From the NCBI GenBank assembly GCA_021372675.1, contig JAJFTZ010000013.1, positions 1 to 41,373 of the forward strand: DNA of 41,373 nt, given 5' to 3'. The translations under genes and the position numbers were made by a program. Below are positions 7,645 through 16,603 of the stretch, one piece after another. Under the pieces are notes generated by a model. That model saw only the letters and a list, made by a program, of their open reading frames with translations. It was not told where the DNA came from and searched no databases. This DNA comes from Eubacteriales bacterium. GTDB lineage: Bacteria; Bacillota; Clostridia; Christensenellales; CAG-138. The stretch's first letter is position 1. Each line of letters begins with the position of its first letter.

Positions 7645-7682
7645 CCGCGCCGCGATAAGCTATCGCGGCGCGGTATTTTTTT
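7645..7682 (+). terminator. Strong terminator between the repair gene and the Mo-hydroxylase operon
   Basis: CCGCGCCGCGATA (7645-7657) pairs perfectly with 7661-7673 around AGC, followed by TA and seven T (7676-7682). An alternative hairpin, CGCGGC (7634-7639) with GCCGCG (7644-7649), shares bases 7645-7649 with the terminator stem, so the two exclude each other. Only about 14-47 bases separate the T-tract from the next start codon, so transcription of the hydroxylase operon probably reads through. Confidence 0.85.
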
Positions 7683-7695
7683 ATGGAAAAAGCAG

Positions 7696-10059
7696 ATGCT
7701 AGGGAAAAAGGAAAAGCGGGTCTCGGGTATGGCGGAGCTGGGAGAAAACGGCGCGCACCTCAGGAAAGAGGCGTGGAGCAAGGTGGCGGGCGGGGCGAAA
7801 TACACGGCGGATTTTTACGAGCCGGGTATGCTGCACGCGCGGCTATTCGTGAGCCAATGCGCGCACGGGCGCATAAAAAGCGTGGATACCTCGGCCGCGC
7901 GGGCCTTAAACGGCGTGCGCGCGGTGCTTACGGGCGAGGACACCTTCATTCTGTGCGGCGGTACGCTGCGCGACAGGCCGCCGCTCGCGCGCGTAAAAGT
8001 GCGATATTTCGGCGAGCCCGTGGCGCTCGTGGCGGCGGAGGACGAGAAAACGGCGGCGGAGGCCGCGGCGCTCATCCGCGCGGAATACGAGGCTCTGCCC
8101 GTGGTGCACACGCCGTCGCAGGCGCTCATGAGCGGCGCGCCGCTCGTGCACGACGACCCTTCGGCCTATTTTCGCCCGAATGCCGAGGTACGCCCGCAGA
8201 AAAACTCGAACATCTGCGACGTGCGGACGCTTCGAAAGGGCGACGCCCTAAAAGCGCTTGCCGAAAGCCCCGTCACGGTGGAGGCGCGCTTTTTTTTGCC
8301 GCGTTCAGACCATGTCGCCATGGAGCCGCGCGCGGCGCGCGCGAGCATCGACGCGGAGGGGCGCATGCACATCCTCACCGCTTCACAGTCGCCCTTCGAG
8401 GTGCAAAAGCTCCTCGCGGCATATTTCGGCCTCAGGCAGAACATGGTGCGAGTGGAAACGCCGCTCGTGGGCGGCGCGTTCGGCGGCAAATCCGCCGTGC
8501 AGCTCGAGGTGCTCGCCTGCCTCGCCTCGGCGGCGGTGGGCGGCAGGCCCGTGCGGCTCGTCAACCCGCGCGAAAGCGACATGGTCGCTTCGCCCTGCCG
8601 CGCAGGGTTTGAGGCTTGGATTCGCCTCGGCGCGTCACAAAAGGGGAGGCTCCTCGCGGCGCAGATGGAATACCGCGTGGATACGGGCGCGTACGCGGAC
8701 ATCGGGCCCATCATCGCGCGCGCGGTAATGGCAGACTGCACGGGGCCGTACCGTATCGACCACGTTTGGTGCGACGCCTGCGCGGTATACACCAACCATA
8801 CCTATTCGTCGCCCTTTCGCGGCTTCGGGCACGAAGCCGTTGCGTTTTGCATGGAGCGTGCCATCGACAAGCTGGCGCAAAAGCTTCAAATGGATGCCGT
8901 GGCGCTTCGCGCGCAAAACGCCATCCGCGAAAACGACGTTTCGCCCACGGGCGTGCGCATCACCTTGAGCAACACGGGGAATTTGAGCGCGTGCATCGAG
9001 CGGGCGCGGGAGCTTATCGGGTACGACGCGGGAAGTTGCGCCGGGCATAAAAACGGCATCGTCCGCGCGAAGGGCTTCGCCTGCTTTTGGAAAACCTCCA
9101 ATTCCCCCACCGACGCGGTCTCGGGCGCGGTCGTCACCTGCAACGCCGACGGCACCTTGAACCTCAACTGCGGCTGCGTTGAGTTCGGCTCGGGCGCGAA
9201 AAGCGTTGCCGCGCAGATACTCGCCATGGAAATGGGCGTTGATACCTCCCTCGTCCATGTAAACCTCAACGCCGATACGCTTTTGTGCCCCGAGCATTGG
9301 AAGACCGTGGCGAGCATGACCACCTTCATGCTGGGGCGCGCGGTGGTACGCGCGGCGGACGATCTGAAGCGCCGCCTCAAAGCGCATGCGGCGCTGGTGC
9401 TTCGCTGCCCGGAGGACGAGCTGGAGGTAGGGGATTCCCGCGTGTACGCGCGCTTTGACCCGCTTTTGTACGTCGCGTGGAAGGACCTCGTGCACGGCGT
9501 TCAATACTCCAACGGCAACGCCGCGGGCGCACAGATTATCGCATACGGCGGCTATGTGACGAGCAACCTGAGCGTGCCGGACCCCGAAACCGGCCGCGGG
9601 CAGACCGGCGATTCATGGACGGTCGGCGCGCAGGCGGCAGAGGTGGAGTACGATAAAAAGGAAATGACCTACCGCATCCTCCGGCTCGTTTCCGTGCTGG
9701 ACGCGGGGCGGGTGCTGAACCCCGTCATGGCGCGCTCGGTCGTAAGGGGGGGCATGTGCATGGGCGTCGGTCTCGCCACGCGCGAAAGCTTCGTGTACGA
9801 CGCGCTCGGCGTGCCGCTCGATACGAGCCTTCGCACCTACAAGCTAATGCACTTCGGCGAGCAGCCGCAATATGTCGCGGAATTTGTGGAGACCCCGCAG
9901 CTCAACGCGCCGCACGGCGCGCGCGGCATCGCGGAGCACGGTATTTTAGGCGTAGCGCCCGCCGTAGCCAATGCGCTTTCCCTGGCGGCGGGCGCGCAGC
10001 TCGACACGCTCCCGATCACACCCGAAAGCATATGGCATGCGGCAGGAGGGGCGGTATGA
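7696..10059 (+). CDS. xdhA: Molybdenum hydroxylase, molybdopterin-binding large subunit
   Basis: A protein of about 787 residues of the xanthine dehydrogenase family, the subunit that binds the molybdopterin cofactor and the substrate. The N-terminal aldehyde-oxidase a/b hammerhead domain starts at V-A-G-G-A-K-Y-T, followed by the Mo-binding domain with GGAFGGKS, PFRGFG and GRGQTGDSW. The catalytic glutamate of the family's G-x-G-E-P segment is kept, as G-I-A-E-H near the C-terminus. The start is uncertain: ATG at 7696 or 7729. A GTG at 7630 is rejected because it would put the terminator in the coding region. Gene order Mo-FAD-FeS with overlapping starts shows an operon. The substrate (xanthine, other purine or heterocycle) cannot be fixed, and no XdhC/MocA-type maturation gene is nearby; xdhA is therefore a family label. 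Confidence 0.85.
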   Translation: MLGKKEKRVSGMAELGENGAHLRKEAWSKVAGGAKYTADFYEPGMLHARLFVSQCAHGRIKSVDTSAARALNGVRAVLTGEDTFILCGGTLRDRPPLARVKVRYFGEPVALVAAEDEKTAAEAAALIRAEYEALPVVHTPSQALMSGAPLVHDDPSAYFRPNAEVRPQKNSNICDVRTLRKGDALKALAESPVTVEARFFLPRSDHVAMEPRAARASIDAEGRMHILTASQSPFEVQKLLAAYFGLRQNMVRVETPLVGGAFGGKSAVQLEVLACLASAAVGGRPVRLVNPRESDMVASPCRAGFEAWIRLGASQKGRLLAAQMEYRVDTGAYADIGPIIARAVMADCTGPYRIDHVWCDACAVYTNHTYSSPFRGFGHEAVAFCMERAIDKLAQKLQMDAVALRAQNAIRENDVSPTGVRITLSNTGNLSACIERARELIGYDAGSCAGHKNGIVRAKGFACFWKTSNSPTDAVSGAVVTCNADGTLNLNCGCVEFGSGAKSVAAQILAMEMGVDTSLVHVNLNADTLLCPEHWKTVASMTTFMLGRAVVRAADDLKRRLKAHAALVLRCPEDELEVGDSRVYARFDPLLYVAWKDLVHGVQYSNGNAAGAQIIAYGGYVTSNLSVPDPETGRGQTGDSWTVGAQAAEVEYDKKEMTYRILRLVSVLDAGRVLNPVMARSVVRGGMCMGVGLATRESFVYDALGVPLDTSLRTYKLMHFGEQPQYVAEFVETPQLNAPHGARGIAEHGILGVAPAVANALSLAAGAQLDTLPITPESIWHAAGGAV

Positions 10060-10895
10060 TCCCCTTCTCGTTCGAGTACCACCGCCCCGCCTCCGTTTCC
10101 GAGGCCGTATCCCTCTACGCCGCGCTCGAAGCGGCGGGGAAGGCGCCCGTGTACTACGCGGGCGGCAGCGAACTGCTGAGCATGGCGCGCGCGAACAGCC
10201 TGCGCTTCGGCGCGGCGATCGATATCAAGGCGATACCGGAGGCCCGGGGCGTGGAGCAAGGCGGGGAGGGTATCGTCTTCGGCGCCGCGGCGTCCTTAAG
10301 CGAGGTGATCCGGTCGAACGCGTTCCCGCTCTTGTCGAAGCTTGCCGCGCGCGTGGCGGATCATACCATGCAGGAGCGCATCACGCTGGGCGGCAACCTC
10401 ATGGGCACCATCGTCTACCGCGAGGCGGCGCTCGCGTTTTTGCTGGCGCAAAGCGATGTCGTCTACGCGGACGCGGAGGGCGCGCATACGGCGGCATTTT
10501 CCTCGCTCTTTCACGGGCGGCTCACGCTTCCCGCCGCCGCGCTTTTGCTCCGCGTGCGCGCGGCGCGCGCGGACGCACAGCTCCCGTACCTGCACGCGAA
10601 AAAGACCAAATACGAAAAGATCGACTACCCACTCCTCACCCTCGCGGGCGTCGGGCGGGAGGGGGGGATGCACATTGCACTGAGCGGTTATGCGGCATAC
10701 CCCTTTTGCAGCGCCGCGCTCGACGCCGCGCTAAACGATTGCGGCAAGTCCGCGGAGGAGCGCGCGCGAAGCGCCGCGGACGCGGTGAAGGAGCTTGCGC
10801 AAAGCGACCTTTCCGGCTCGGCGGGCTACCGCCGCTTCGCGCTTTACACCGCGCTTTTGAGCGCGCTCGAACGGGAGGAACCATGTTTTCGATAA
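10056..10895 (+). CDS. xdhB: Molybdenum hydroxylase, FAD-binding subunit
   Basis: A 279-residue subunit that carries FAD and passes electrons from the iron-sulfur subunit to NAD or another acceptor. FAD-binding elements are visible: Y-A-G-G-S-E-L-L near residue 36 and T-L-G-G-N-L-M-G near residue 112, the usual T-[IL]-G-G-N motif. A CO-dehydrogenase-flavoprotein C-terminal domain follows. The start at 10056 overlaps the stop of the preceding gene (ATGA) and has AGGAGG at 10044-10049, indicating translational coupling. Length is close to that of clostridial XdhB. Confidence 0.88.
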   Translation: MIPFSFEYHRPASVSEAVSLYAALEAAGKAPVYYAGGSELLSMARANSLRFGAAIDIKAIPEARGVEQGGEGIVFGAAASLSEVIRSNAFPLLSKLAARVADHTMQERITLGGNLMGTIVYREAALAFLLAQSDVVYADAEGAHTAAFSSLFHGRLTLPAAALLLRVRAARADAQLPYLHAKKTKYEKIDYPLLTLAGVGREGGMHIALSGYAAYPFCSAALDAALNDCGKSAEERARSAADAVKELAQSDLSGSAGYRRFALYTALLSALEREEPCFR

Positions 10896-11362
10896 CGCAG
10901 CCTACGAGGGTGACCTTACATGTCAACGGGGAGGCGCGTTCGGCGGTGATCGGGCCGTCGGAAACGCTCCTCGACGCGCTGCGGTACCGCCTGGGGCTCA
11001 CGGGCGCGAAGGCGGGCTGCGAAAACGGGGATTGCGGCGCGTGCACGGTGCTTTTAAACGGCCGCCCCGTAAAAGCCTGCCTCATGCTGGCGGCGGAGGC
11101 GACGGATTGCGATATCCTCACCGTGGAGGGGTTGAAAAACGCCCCCGCACAGAGGGCGTTCGTGGAGCAAAACGCGTTTCAGTGCGGCTACTGCACCTCG
11201 GGCTTTTTGATGGTATGCCACGCCATGCAGCGAAACCTCAACAGCCCCACGGACGCGGAATTCGAGGCGTGGCTTCAAAGCAACCTCTGCCGCTGCACGA
11301 GCTACGAGGAGATCGGCCTCGCCGCGCGCGGGATACTGGAGGGAAAGTACGGAGAAGGATAG
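10883..11362 (+). CDS. xdhC: Molybdenum hydroxylase, [2Fe-2S] subunit
   Basis: A 159-residue electron-transfer subunit with two [2Fe-2S] clusters. The plant-ferredoxin-type cluster uses Cys46, Cys51, Cys54 and Cys66 (C-E-N-G-D-C-G-A-C). The second, helical domain uses Cys101 and Cys104 (C-G-Y-C) and Cys136 and Cys138 (C-R-C). The start at 10883 overlaps the end of the FAD-subunit gene by 13 bases and follows GGGAGG. All eight ligands are present, so the complex should be functional. The name xdhC here means the small iron-sulfur subunit (E. coli convention), not the maturation factor sharing that name. Confidence 0.9.
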   Translation: MFSITQPTRVTLHVNGEARSAVIGPSETLLDALRYRLGLTGAKAGCENGDCGACTVLLNGRPVKACLMLAAEATDCDILTVEGLKNAPAQRAFVEQNAFQCGYCTSGFLMVCHAMQRNLNSPTDAEFEAWLQSNLCRCTSYEEIGLAARGILEGKYGEG

Positions 11363-11367
11363 AAAGA

Positions 11368-11389
11368 GGGAACGGCAGAAACCGTTCCC
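11368..11389. terminator. Bidirectional terminator between converging units
   Basis: GGGAACGG (11368-11375) pairs with CCGTTCCC (11382-11389). Read on the minus strand it is followed by TCTTTCTAT, a fair T-tract for the lipoprotein gene ending at 11420. On the plus strand the tail (GCTTCATAGGGCCTTTT) is poorer. Confidence 0.65.
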
Positions 11390-11419
11390 GCTTCATAGGG
11401 CCTTTTAACGCGCCGCTTC

Positions 11420-12304
11420 CTAATCCGCGACCAATTTCCCGTTCACATCGCTGCCGCTTTCCGTTACGGTATAGCCCGCGCCTTGCAAAAGGCTCAGCGC
11501 CTGCGCTTTATCGAAGCCGTTCCCGAGCGAGAGGATGTCGAAGTCTTCGCCCGCCCCGGAGCTGGCGACCACGTATTCGTACGCGCCCTCGCTTATGCGG
11601 AGAAAGACGGCGTCGGTTACGGGATCGCCGTCGTTCACCCGCCCGCTAAGATAGAGGAGCGCCATGCCGCCGTCGCCCATCTTTATGACCTCAATATAGG
11701 TGCGCGAAATCTTCTTTCCGTCGCGCTCCACGGTATCCTCGCTCTTGAGCCATGCCTTGGAAAGATCGGCCTCACCGTTTTCCACGAGGCGGTCGCCCGG
11801 TTCATAGCTATAGGTGTTGCCGTCGTCCGGTACGGTATAGTCGCTGCCAAACACGATTCTTGCGCCGTTCCTCTCCTCGAACGCCGGGTGACCGCTGAGC
11901 ATCAGCGTGCCGTCGAAGCGCCCGTTATCGTTGTTGAAGTTGAGAAGGTCGTACTGCGCAATCATCGCGAGCGTCAGTTCGGGGCCAACGAGCTGAAGCG
12001 GCAAAAACATTTTGTCCACGTTGTCGTAGCCGTTGACCGCCTCCTCGTGGAGGGAGCTCAAACGACTCCACTCGTCCACGATGTCGGTGATGCTCTGAAG
12101 GCCGTCGGAGGAGTGGGTGGGACTGCCGGGGCTCCCGCTGTCGCCGCCGCCCGAAGGGCTGCCGTTGGAGGAGCCGCCGCCCAGCGAGGCGGCGTTGTTG
12201 AGGATGTCGCCGATGGCGTCCGCGGGGAGCTTGGGCGCGCAGCCGAAGAATGCGAGCGCACATAGCGCGAGCGCAAGAAATGCCGCGATGGCTTTTCGAT
12301 TCAT
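11420..12304 (-). CDS. Putative lipoprotein with Gly/Ser-rich linker
   Basis: A 294-residue predicted lipoprotein. The start at 12304 has GGGAGGT 7 bases upstream. The signal peptide is short and hydrophobic and ends at a lipobox-like F-F-G-C with Cys22 as the lipidation site. Residues about 45-75 form a low-complexity Gly/Ser/Pro linker, then a globular domain of about 200 residues with no motif I recognise. The C-terminus contains an A-Q-A-L-S-L-L-Q-G-A-G-Y-T-V-T segment reminiscent of PASTA-like helix-turn ends, but this is weak. Location: outer face of the membrane. Enolase lies upstream on the same strand but is separated by a terminator, so the gene is probably independent. Confidence 0.65.
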   Translation of the reverse strand: MNRKAIAAFLALALCALAFFGCAPKLPADAIGDILNNAASLGGGSSNGSPSGGGDSGSPGSPTHSSDGLQSITDIVDEWSRLSSLHEEAVNGYDNVDKMFLPLQLVGPELTLAMIAQYDLLNFNNDNGRFDGTLMLSGHPAFEERNGARIVFGSDYTVPDDGNTYSYEPGDRLVENGEADLSKAWLKSEDTVERDGKKISRTYIEVIKMGDGGMALLYLSGRVNDGDPVTDAVFLRISEGAYEYVVASSGAGEDFDILSLGNGFDKAQALSLLQGAGYTVTESGSDVNGKLVAD

Positions 12305-12389
12305 GGTGGTACCTCCCGTCAATTTGCGTCCGTCTGCGCGTCGCAAACGGCTTACGACACCATTATGCGATAAGCCGTAGCGCCGCGCC

Positions 12390-12406
12390 ATCACCCGCGG
12401 GGTGAT
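12390..12406. repeat. Short inverted repeat upstream of the lipoprotein gene
   Basis: ATCACCC (12390-12396) and GGGTGAT (12400-12406) are perfect 7-base arms around GCG, about 85 bases upstream of the lipoprotein start. There is no gene on the plus strand it could terminate, so an operator is possible. Confidence 0.4.
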
Positions 12407-12412
12407 TATTAT

Positions 12413-12444
12413 TTTAAATAAGTGCCGTAATGCACTTGTTTAAA
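12413..12444. repeat. 13-bp-arm inverted repeat between enolase and lipoprotein genes
   Basis: TTTAAATAAGTGC (12413-12425) and GCACTTGTTTAAA (12432-12444) form arms matching at 12 of 13 positions around CGTAAT. It lies next to the enolase terminator and 110 bases upstream of the lipoprotein start. The symmetry suggests a repressor site, or an RNA hairpin in a read-through transcript. Confidence 0.45.
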
Positions 12445-12449
12445 AGCAA

Positions 12450-12477
12450 GCCGCCCCGGGCCTTAGGCCGGGGCGGC
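12450..12477 (-). terminator. Intrinsic terminator of enolase
   Basis: On the minus strand a GC stem of about 12 bp (12477-12466 with 12462-12450, loop TAA) is followed by TTGCTTTTAAAC. It begins 28 bases after the enolase stop codon. Confidence 0.8.
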
Positions 12478-12504
12478 AATTTACGCAAGATTTGCTCGTC
12501 TATC

Positions 12505-13827
<1,323 letters not shown>

Positions 13828-13835
13828 TCACCTTG

Positions 13836-13863
13836 AGCATAGCAAAATTCGGGCCGTTGTCAA
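13836..13863 (-). promoter_or_regulatory. Promoter of enolase
   Basis: On the minus strand TTGACA (13863-13858), 16 bases, TATGCT (13841-13836). The start codon is about 50 bases downstream at 13785. A strong -35 fits a housekeeping gene. Confidence 0.75.
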
Positions 13864-14014
13864 CCGCGTGCGGGCGTGGAAACGGCGATGTTGCAAATAG
13901 TTTGCGTTTTCGATGCAAAAAATATAAAATGAAAAGCGGAACGCGGGCCGTTTGCCCGCGCCGAAGCTCGAAACGGCGATGCCGTCGCCGCTTCGGCAAA
14001 TCGAGGAGGTACGT

Positions 14015-15019
14015 ATGCCGCATACTCTGGGCCTTCCGAAAAACCCTAACGCGGGCGTCGATTATAGCGGCGCAAAAACGCGCGCCCTCTATTTGGCGGG
14101 CGGCTGCTTCTGGGGTGTGGAGGCGTATTTTTCGCATGTCTACGGGGTGAAGGAAACGAAGACGGGCTACGCCAACGGCAAAACCGAAAACCCCGGCTAT
14201 TACGATATCGGCCAAACCGGCCACGCGGAAACCGTGCGCGTTGAGTACGACCCCGCGCGCGTAACGCTCGAAAGCCTGCTCGCGCGCTTTTTCACCATCA
14301 TCGACTCCACGCTTTTGAACCGGCAGGGTGGGGATACGGGTACGCAATACCGCACGGGCATTTATTACGAGGACGAGGCGGACCTTAGCGCCATCAAGGC
14401 CGCAGTCGCCGCTGAGCAGGCGAAAAGGAAAGCGCCCGTCGTAACCGAGGTGCAAAGGCTTTCGGGCTTTTACGGCGCGGAGGACTACCATCAGGACTAT
14501 TTGGAGAAAAACCCCGGCGGCTACTGCCATGTGGATTTCAGCTCGCTTTACGACCAGCCGCAGCTTAAAGAGAACGCTTACGCAAAGCCCGACAGGGTCG
14601 AGCTCAAGCAGAAGCTCACACCCATGCAGTACCGCGTGACGCAGTTTGGGGATACCGAGCCGCCGTTTCACAACGAATATTACGACGAGTTTTCCGACGG
14701 CATCTATGTGGACGTGGTCACGGGCGAGCCGCTTTTCCTCTCGAGCGACAAGTTCGAGTCGAGCTGCGGCTGGCCGAGCTTCTCCAAGCCCGTCGAGGAA
14801 AAGCGCGTGAAGGAAAACATGGATTTTTCCTTCGGGCGCATCCGCACCGAGGTGAAAAGCGCGGGCGGGGAATCCCACCTCGGCCATGTGTTCGACGACG
14901 GCCCCGCCGACAAGGGCGGGCTTCGCTACTGCATCAACAGCGCCGCGGTACGCTTCGTGCCGCTTGCGGATATGGAGCGCGAGGGCTACGGGGCGTACAT
15001 CCCCCGACTTAAAAAATAG
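14015..15019 (+). CDS. msrAB: Fused peptide-methionine sulfoxide reductase MsrA-MsrB
   Basis: A 334-residue fusion that repairs both diastereomers of oxidised methionine in proteins. The MsrA domain (about 20-175) has GCFWG with catalytic Cys31, G-T-Q-Y-R-T and H-Q-D-Y. The MsrB domain (about 195-330) has [16 protein letters not shown] and the catalytic cysteine in R-Y-C-I-N-S (Cys306). The two CxxC zinc sites seen in many MsrB proteins are absent. The start at 14015 follows GAGGAGGT (14003-14010); the in-frame extension upstream lacks family residues. No signal peptide, so cytoplasmic. A weak promoter (TTGCGT 13902-13907, 15 bases, TATAAA 13923-13928) may drive it. Confidence 0.93.
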   Translation: MPHTLGLPKNPNAGVDYSGAKTRALYLAGGCFWGVEAYFSHVYGVKETKTGYANGKTENPGYYDIGQTGHAETVRVEYDPARVTLESLLARFFTIIDSTLLNRQGGDTGTQYRTGIYYEDEADLSAIKAAVAAEQAKRKAPVVTEVQRLSGFYGAEDYHQDYLEKNPGGYCHVDFSSLYDQPQLKENAYAKPDRVELKQKLTPMQYRVTQFGDTEPPFHNEYYDEFSDGIYVDVVTGEPLFLSSDKFESSCGWPSFSKPVEEKRVKENMDFSFGRIRTEVKSAGGESHLGHVFDDGPADKGGLRYCINSAAVRFVPLADMEREGYGAYIPRLKK

Positions 15020-15048
15020 GGAAGCTCGTTTTTAACCGTTTATCCCGC

Positions 15049-15077
15049 TTGCCGCCGCGCGCGCGGCATGCTATAAT
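15049..15077 (+). promoter_or_regulatory. Promoter of the short unit upstream of rsgA
   Basis: TTGCCG (15049-15054), 17 bases, perfect TATAAT (15072-15077). It lies 30 bases after the msrAB stop and starts a leader of about 200 nt ahead of rsgA. Confidence 0.75.
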
Positions 15078-15120
15078 AATTATCGGAATATTTATAACCC
15101 GTACAAGGGAGGTATGTTTG

Positions 15121-15153
15121 ATGTCGGTCGAATTGAGGTTTGAAGCCCACTAA
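15121..15153 (+). CDS. Ten-codon ORF (MSVELRFEAH) in the rsgA leader
   Basis: ATG at 15121 opens ten codons ending in TAA. GGGAGG (15107-15112) is placed 8 bases upstream, as good as for any gene here. An alternative ATG at 15114 would give MFDVGRIEV but sits only one base from the binding site. The ORF lies between a consensus promoter and an intrinsic terminator (15220-15248), with GC-rich inverted repeats (15155-15164 and 15170-15182) in between. It may be a leader peptide controlling read-through into rsgA, or a stand-alone tiny gene. I do not recognise the peptide. Confidence 0.5.
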   Translation: MSVELRFEAH

Positions 15154-15219
15154 GCGAATATTCGGCGCACGCGTAAAACGCGCGGCGCATCAAACAACCT
15201 AACGTGTTATCCTAAAAGT

Positions 15220-15248
15220 AAAAGGACGCGGCGGGCCGCGTCCTTTTT
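15220..15248 (+). terminator. Intrinsic terminator ahead of rsgA
   Basis: AAAAGGACGCGG (15220-15231) pairs over 12 bp with 15236-15247 around CGGG, ending in five T (15244-15248). It lies 38 bases before the rsgA start codon with no obvious promoter after it. Confidence 0.88.
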
Positions 15249-15285
15249 GCGTACCTAATTTTGAAAGAAAGCAAAGGAGCTTACC

Positions 15286-16380
15286 ATGCCGGAAATGACG
15301 GACTGGGGCTATACCGGCGGTTCGGCCGGAGAAAAATGGAAGAATAGCGGGCTTTTGGTATCCCGCATCGTGCGCGTGCACCGCGAAAGGTTCGAGGCGG
15401 TGTGCGAAAAGGGCTTCGTGTGGGCGCTCCCCAAGGCGGGCGCGTATTTTCGCGGCGTGGAGAGCGTCGAATTCCCCGCGGTGGGCGACTTTGTGCTGCT
15501 CCAGTATAACGGCGCGGGGGAGAGCCTCATCGTGGAAACGCTTCCGCGGAAAACGCTCTTTGCGAGGAGCGATTTAAATACGCGTAAGGCCGGGCACGGC
15601 CGCGTGAGCGTGGAGCAGGTGATTGCCGCCAATTTCGACGAGGTGTGTATTCTGATGTCGCTCAACCAAAATTATAACGCGCGGCGTCTCGAGCGCTACG
15701 CCGCGCTCGCGTGGGCGAGCGGCGCGCGGCCCGCGGTGGTGCTCACGAAGGCCGACCTTATGGAGGACAAGGAAAAGTCCGCCTACCTCGCGGAGGCCAT
15801 GCGCCTCGCGCCGGGAGCGCGGGTGTTTGCTTTGAGCGCCGTAACGGGCGAGGGGATGGAGGAATTCCGCGCCTTTTTGGAGAGCGGGAAAACGTTCGTG
15901 CTCTTAGGCTCGTCGGGCGTAGGCAAGTCGAGCCTCGTCAACGCCCTCATGGGCGAGGCGGCGGCCGTCTGCGGCGAGGTGCGCGAGGACGACGCGCGCG
16001 GGCGGCATACCACCACCCACCGCGAGCTTTTCATGCTCCCGGGCGGCGCCATGGCCATCGACACGCCGGGCATGCGCGAGCTCGGCATCCTGGATGCCGA
16101 CGAAGGGCTCACCGCGGCGTTTTCGGAGATCGAGGCGCTCATGGGCCGCTGCCGGTTTTCGAACTGTACGCATACCTCGGAGCCGGGCTGCGCGGTGCAG
16201 CGGGCGATCCATAGCGGCGCGCTCGACCGCGCGCGGTGGGATAGCTTTCGCTCGCTCACCAAGGAGAACCGCGCGGCGAAACGCAAAAAAGAGGCGGTAA
16301 AGCAGCGGGAAAAGAACGCCTCGAAGCGTGAAGACCGCCCGCGCGACAGGGCGTATAAGCGCCTCGGCGACGAAGCTTGA
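15286..16380 (+). CDS. rsgA: Ribosome small-subunit-dependent GTPase A
   Basis: A 364-residue circularly permuted GTPase that assists late maturation of the 30S subunit. An N-terminal OB-fold region (about 20-95) is followed by G4 (T-K-A-D, near residue 155), then G1 GSSGVGKS (about 208-215) and G3 D-T-P-G-M, the permuted order that defines the family. The C-terminal zinc module C-R-F-S-N-C-T-H-x5-G-C is present (three Cys and one His), then a lysine-rich tail. The start at 15286 has AAAGGAG. The N-terminus is about 20 residues longer than typical. Expression probably depends on passing the terminator at 15220-15248. Confidence 0.95.
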   Translation: MPEMTDWGYTGGSAGEKWKNSGLLVSRIVRVHRERFEAVCEKGFVWALPKAGAYFRGVESVEFPAVGDFVLLQYNGAGESLIVETLPRKTLFARSDLNTRKAGHGRVSVEQVIAANFDEVCILMSLNQNYNARRLERYAALAWASGARPAVVLTKADLMEDKEKSAYLAEAMRLAPGARVFALSAVTGEGMEEFRAFLESGKTFVLLGSSGVGKSSLVNALMGEAAAVCGEVREDDARGRHTTTHRELFMLPGGAMAIDTPGMRELGILDADEGLTAAFSEIEALMGRCRFSNCTHTSEPGCAVQRAIHSGALDRARWDSFRSLTKENRAAKRKKEAVKQREKNASKREDRPRDRAYKRLGDEA

Positions 16381-16452
16381 TTTGTTGTTATGGTACGGTG
16401 CGGCGAAAATGATACGTAAAAAATTACAGTTTATAAAAGGTAAAAATTAAGC

Positions 16453-16481
16453 TTGACAAGTTATGATTTCCTGCATATGAT
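16453..16481 (+). promoter_or_regulatory. Promoter of the KimA-like transporter gene
   Basis: Perfect TTGACA (16453-16458), 17 bases, TATGAT (16476-16481, 5 of 6). The expected start near 16488 coincides with the 5' edge of a branched RNA structure. Confidence 0.8.
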
Positions 16482-16488
16482 AATTGTC

Positions 16489-16555
16489 GTGTCCACCTAC
16501 AGCGATATTCGAGCGTAAAAAATGCTCAATCGCCGTGTGGGCACAAAGTTTTTTT
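16489..16555 (+). promoter_or_regulatory. Branched leader RNA with terminator upstream of the KimA homologue
   Basis: The predicted transcript folds from its first bases. An 8-bp outer helix, GTGTCCAC (16489-16496) with GTGGGCAC (16537-16544), encloses GCGAT (16502-16506) with ATCGC (16529-16533), which in turn encloses GAGC with GCTC. AAAG and seven T (16549-16555) follow at once, as in an intrinsic terminator. TCGCC (16530-16534) can instead pair with GGCGA (16580-16584) near the ribosome binding site, a possible antiterminator. In other Firmicutes kimA (ydaO) is controlled by the c-di-AMP ydaO riboswitch, but its conserved core is not present here. The class is therefore unknown. Confidence 0.5.
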
Positions 16556-16603
16556 CGCTTTAGGGCTCAGGGGCTCTGGGGCGACCTGTACGGAAGGTTA
16601 TCT

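Noticed and set aside
7630..7695. GTG start for the molybdenum hydroxylase large subunit
   Set aside because: It would place a perfect terminator hairpin and T-tract inside the coding sequence, and the added residues have no family similarity.
16477..16518. Short ORF MIIVVSTYSDIRA upstream of the KimA-like gene
   Set aside because: Its ATG lies inside the -10 box, so it would not be in the transcript, and no ribosome binding site precedes it.
16489..16603. Canonical ydaO (c-di-AMP) riboswitch upstream of the KimA-like gene
   Set aside because: The leader is too short and lacks the conserved GAACC and AUCCGUCAGCUAACCUC-type segments of that class.
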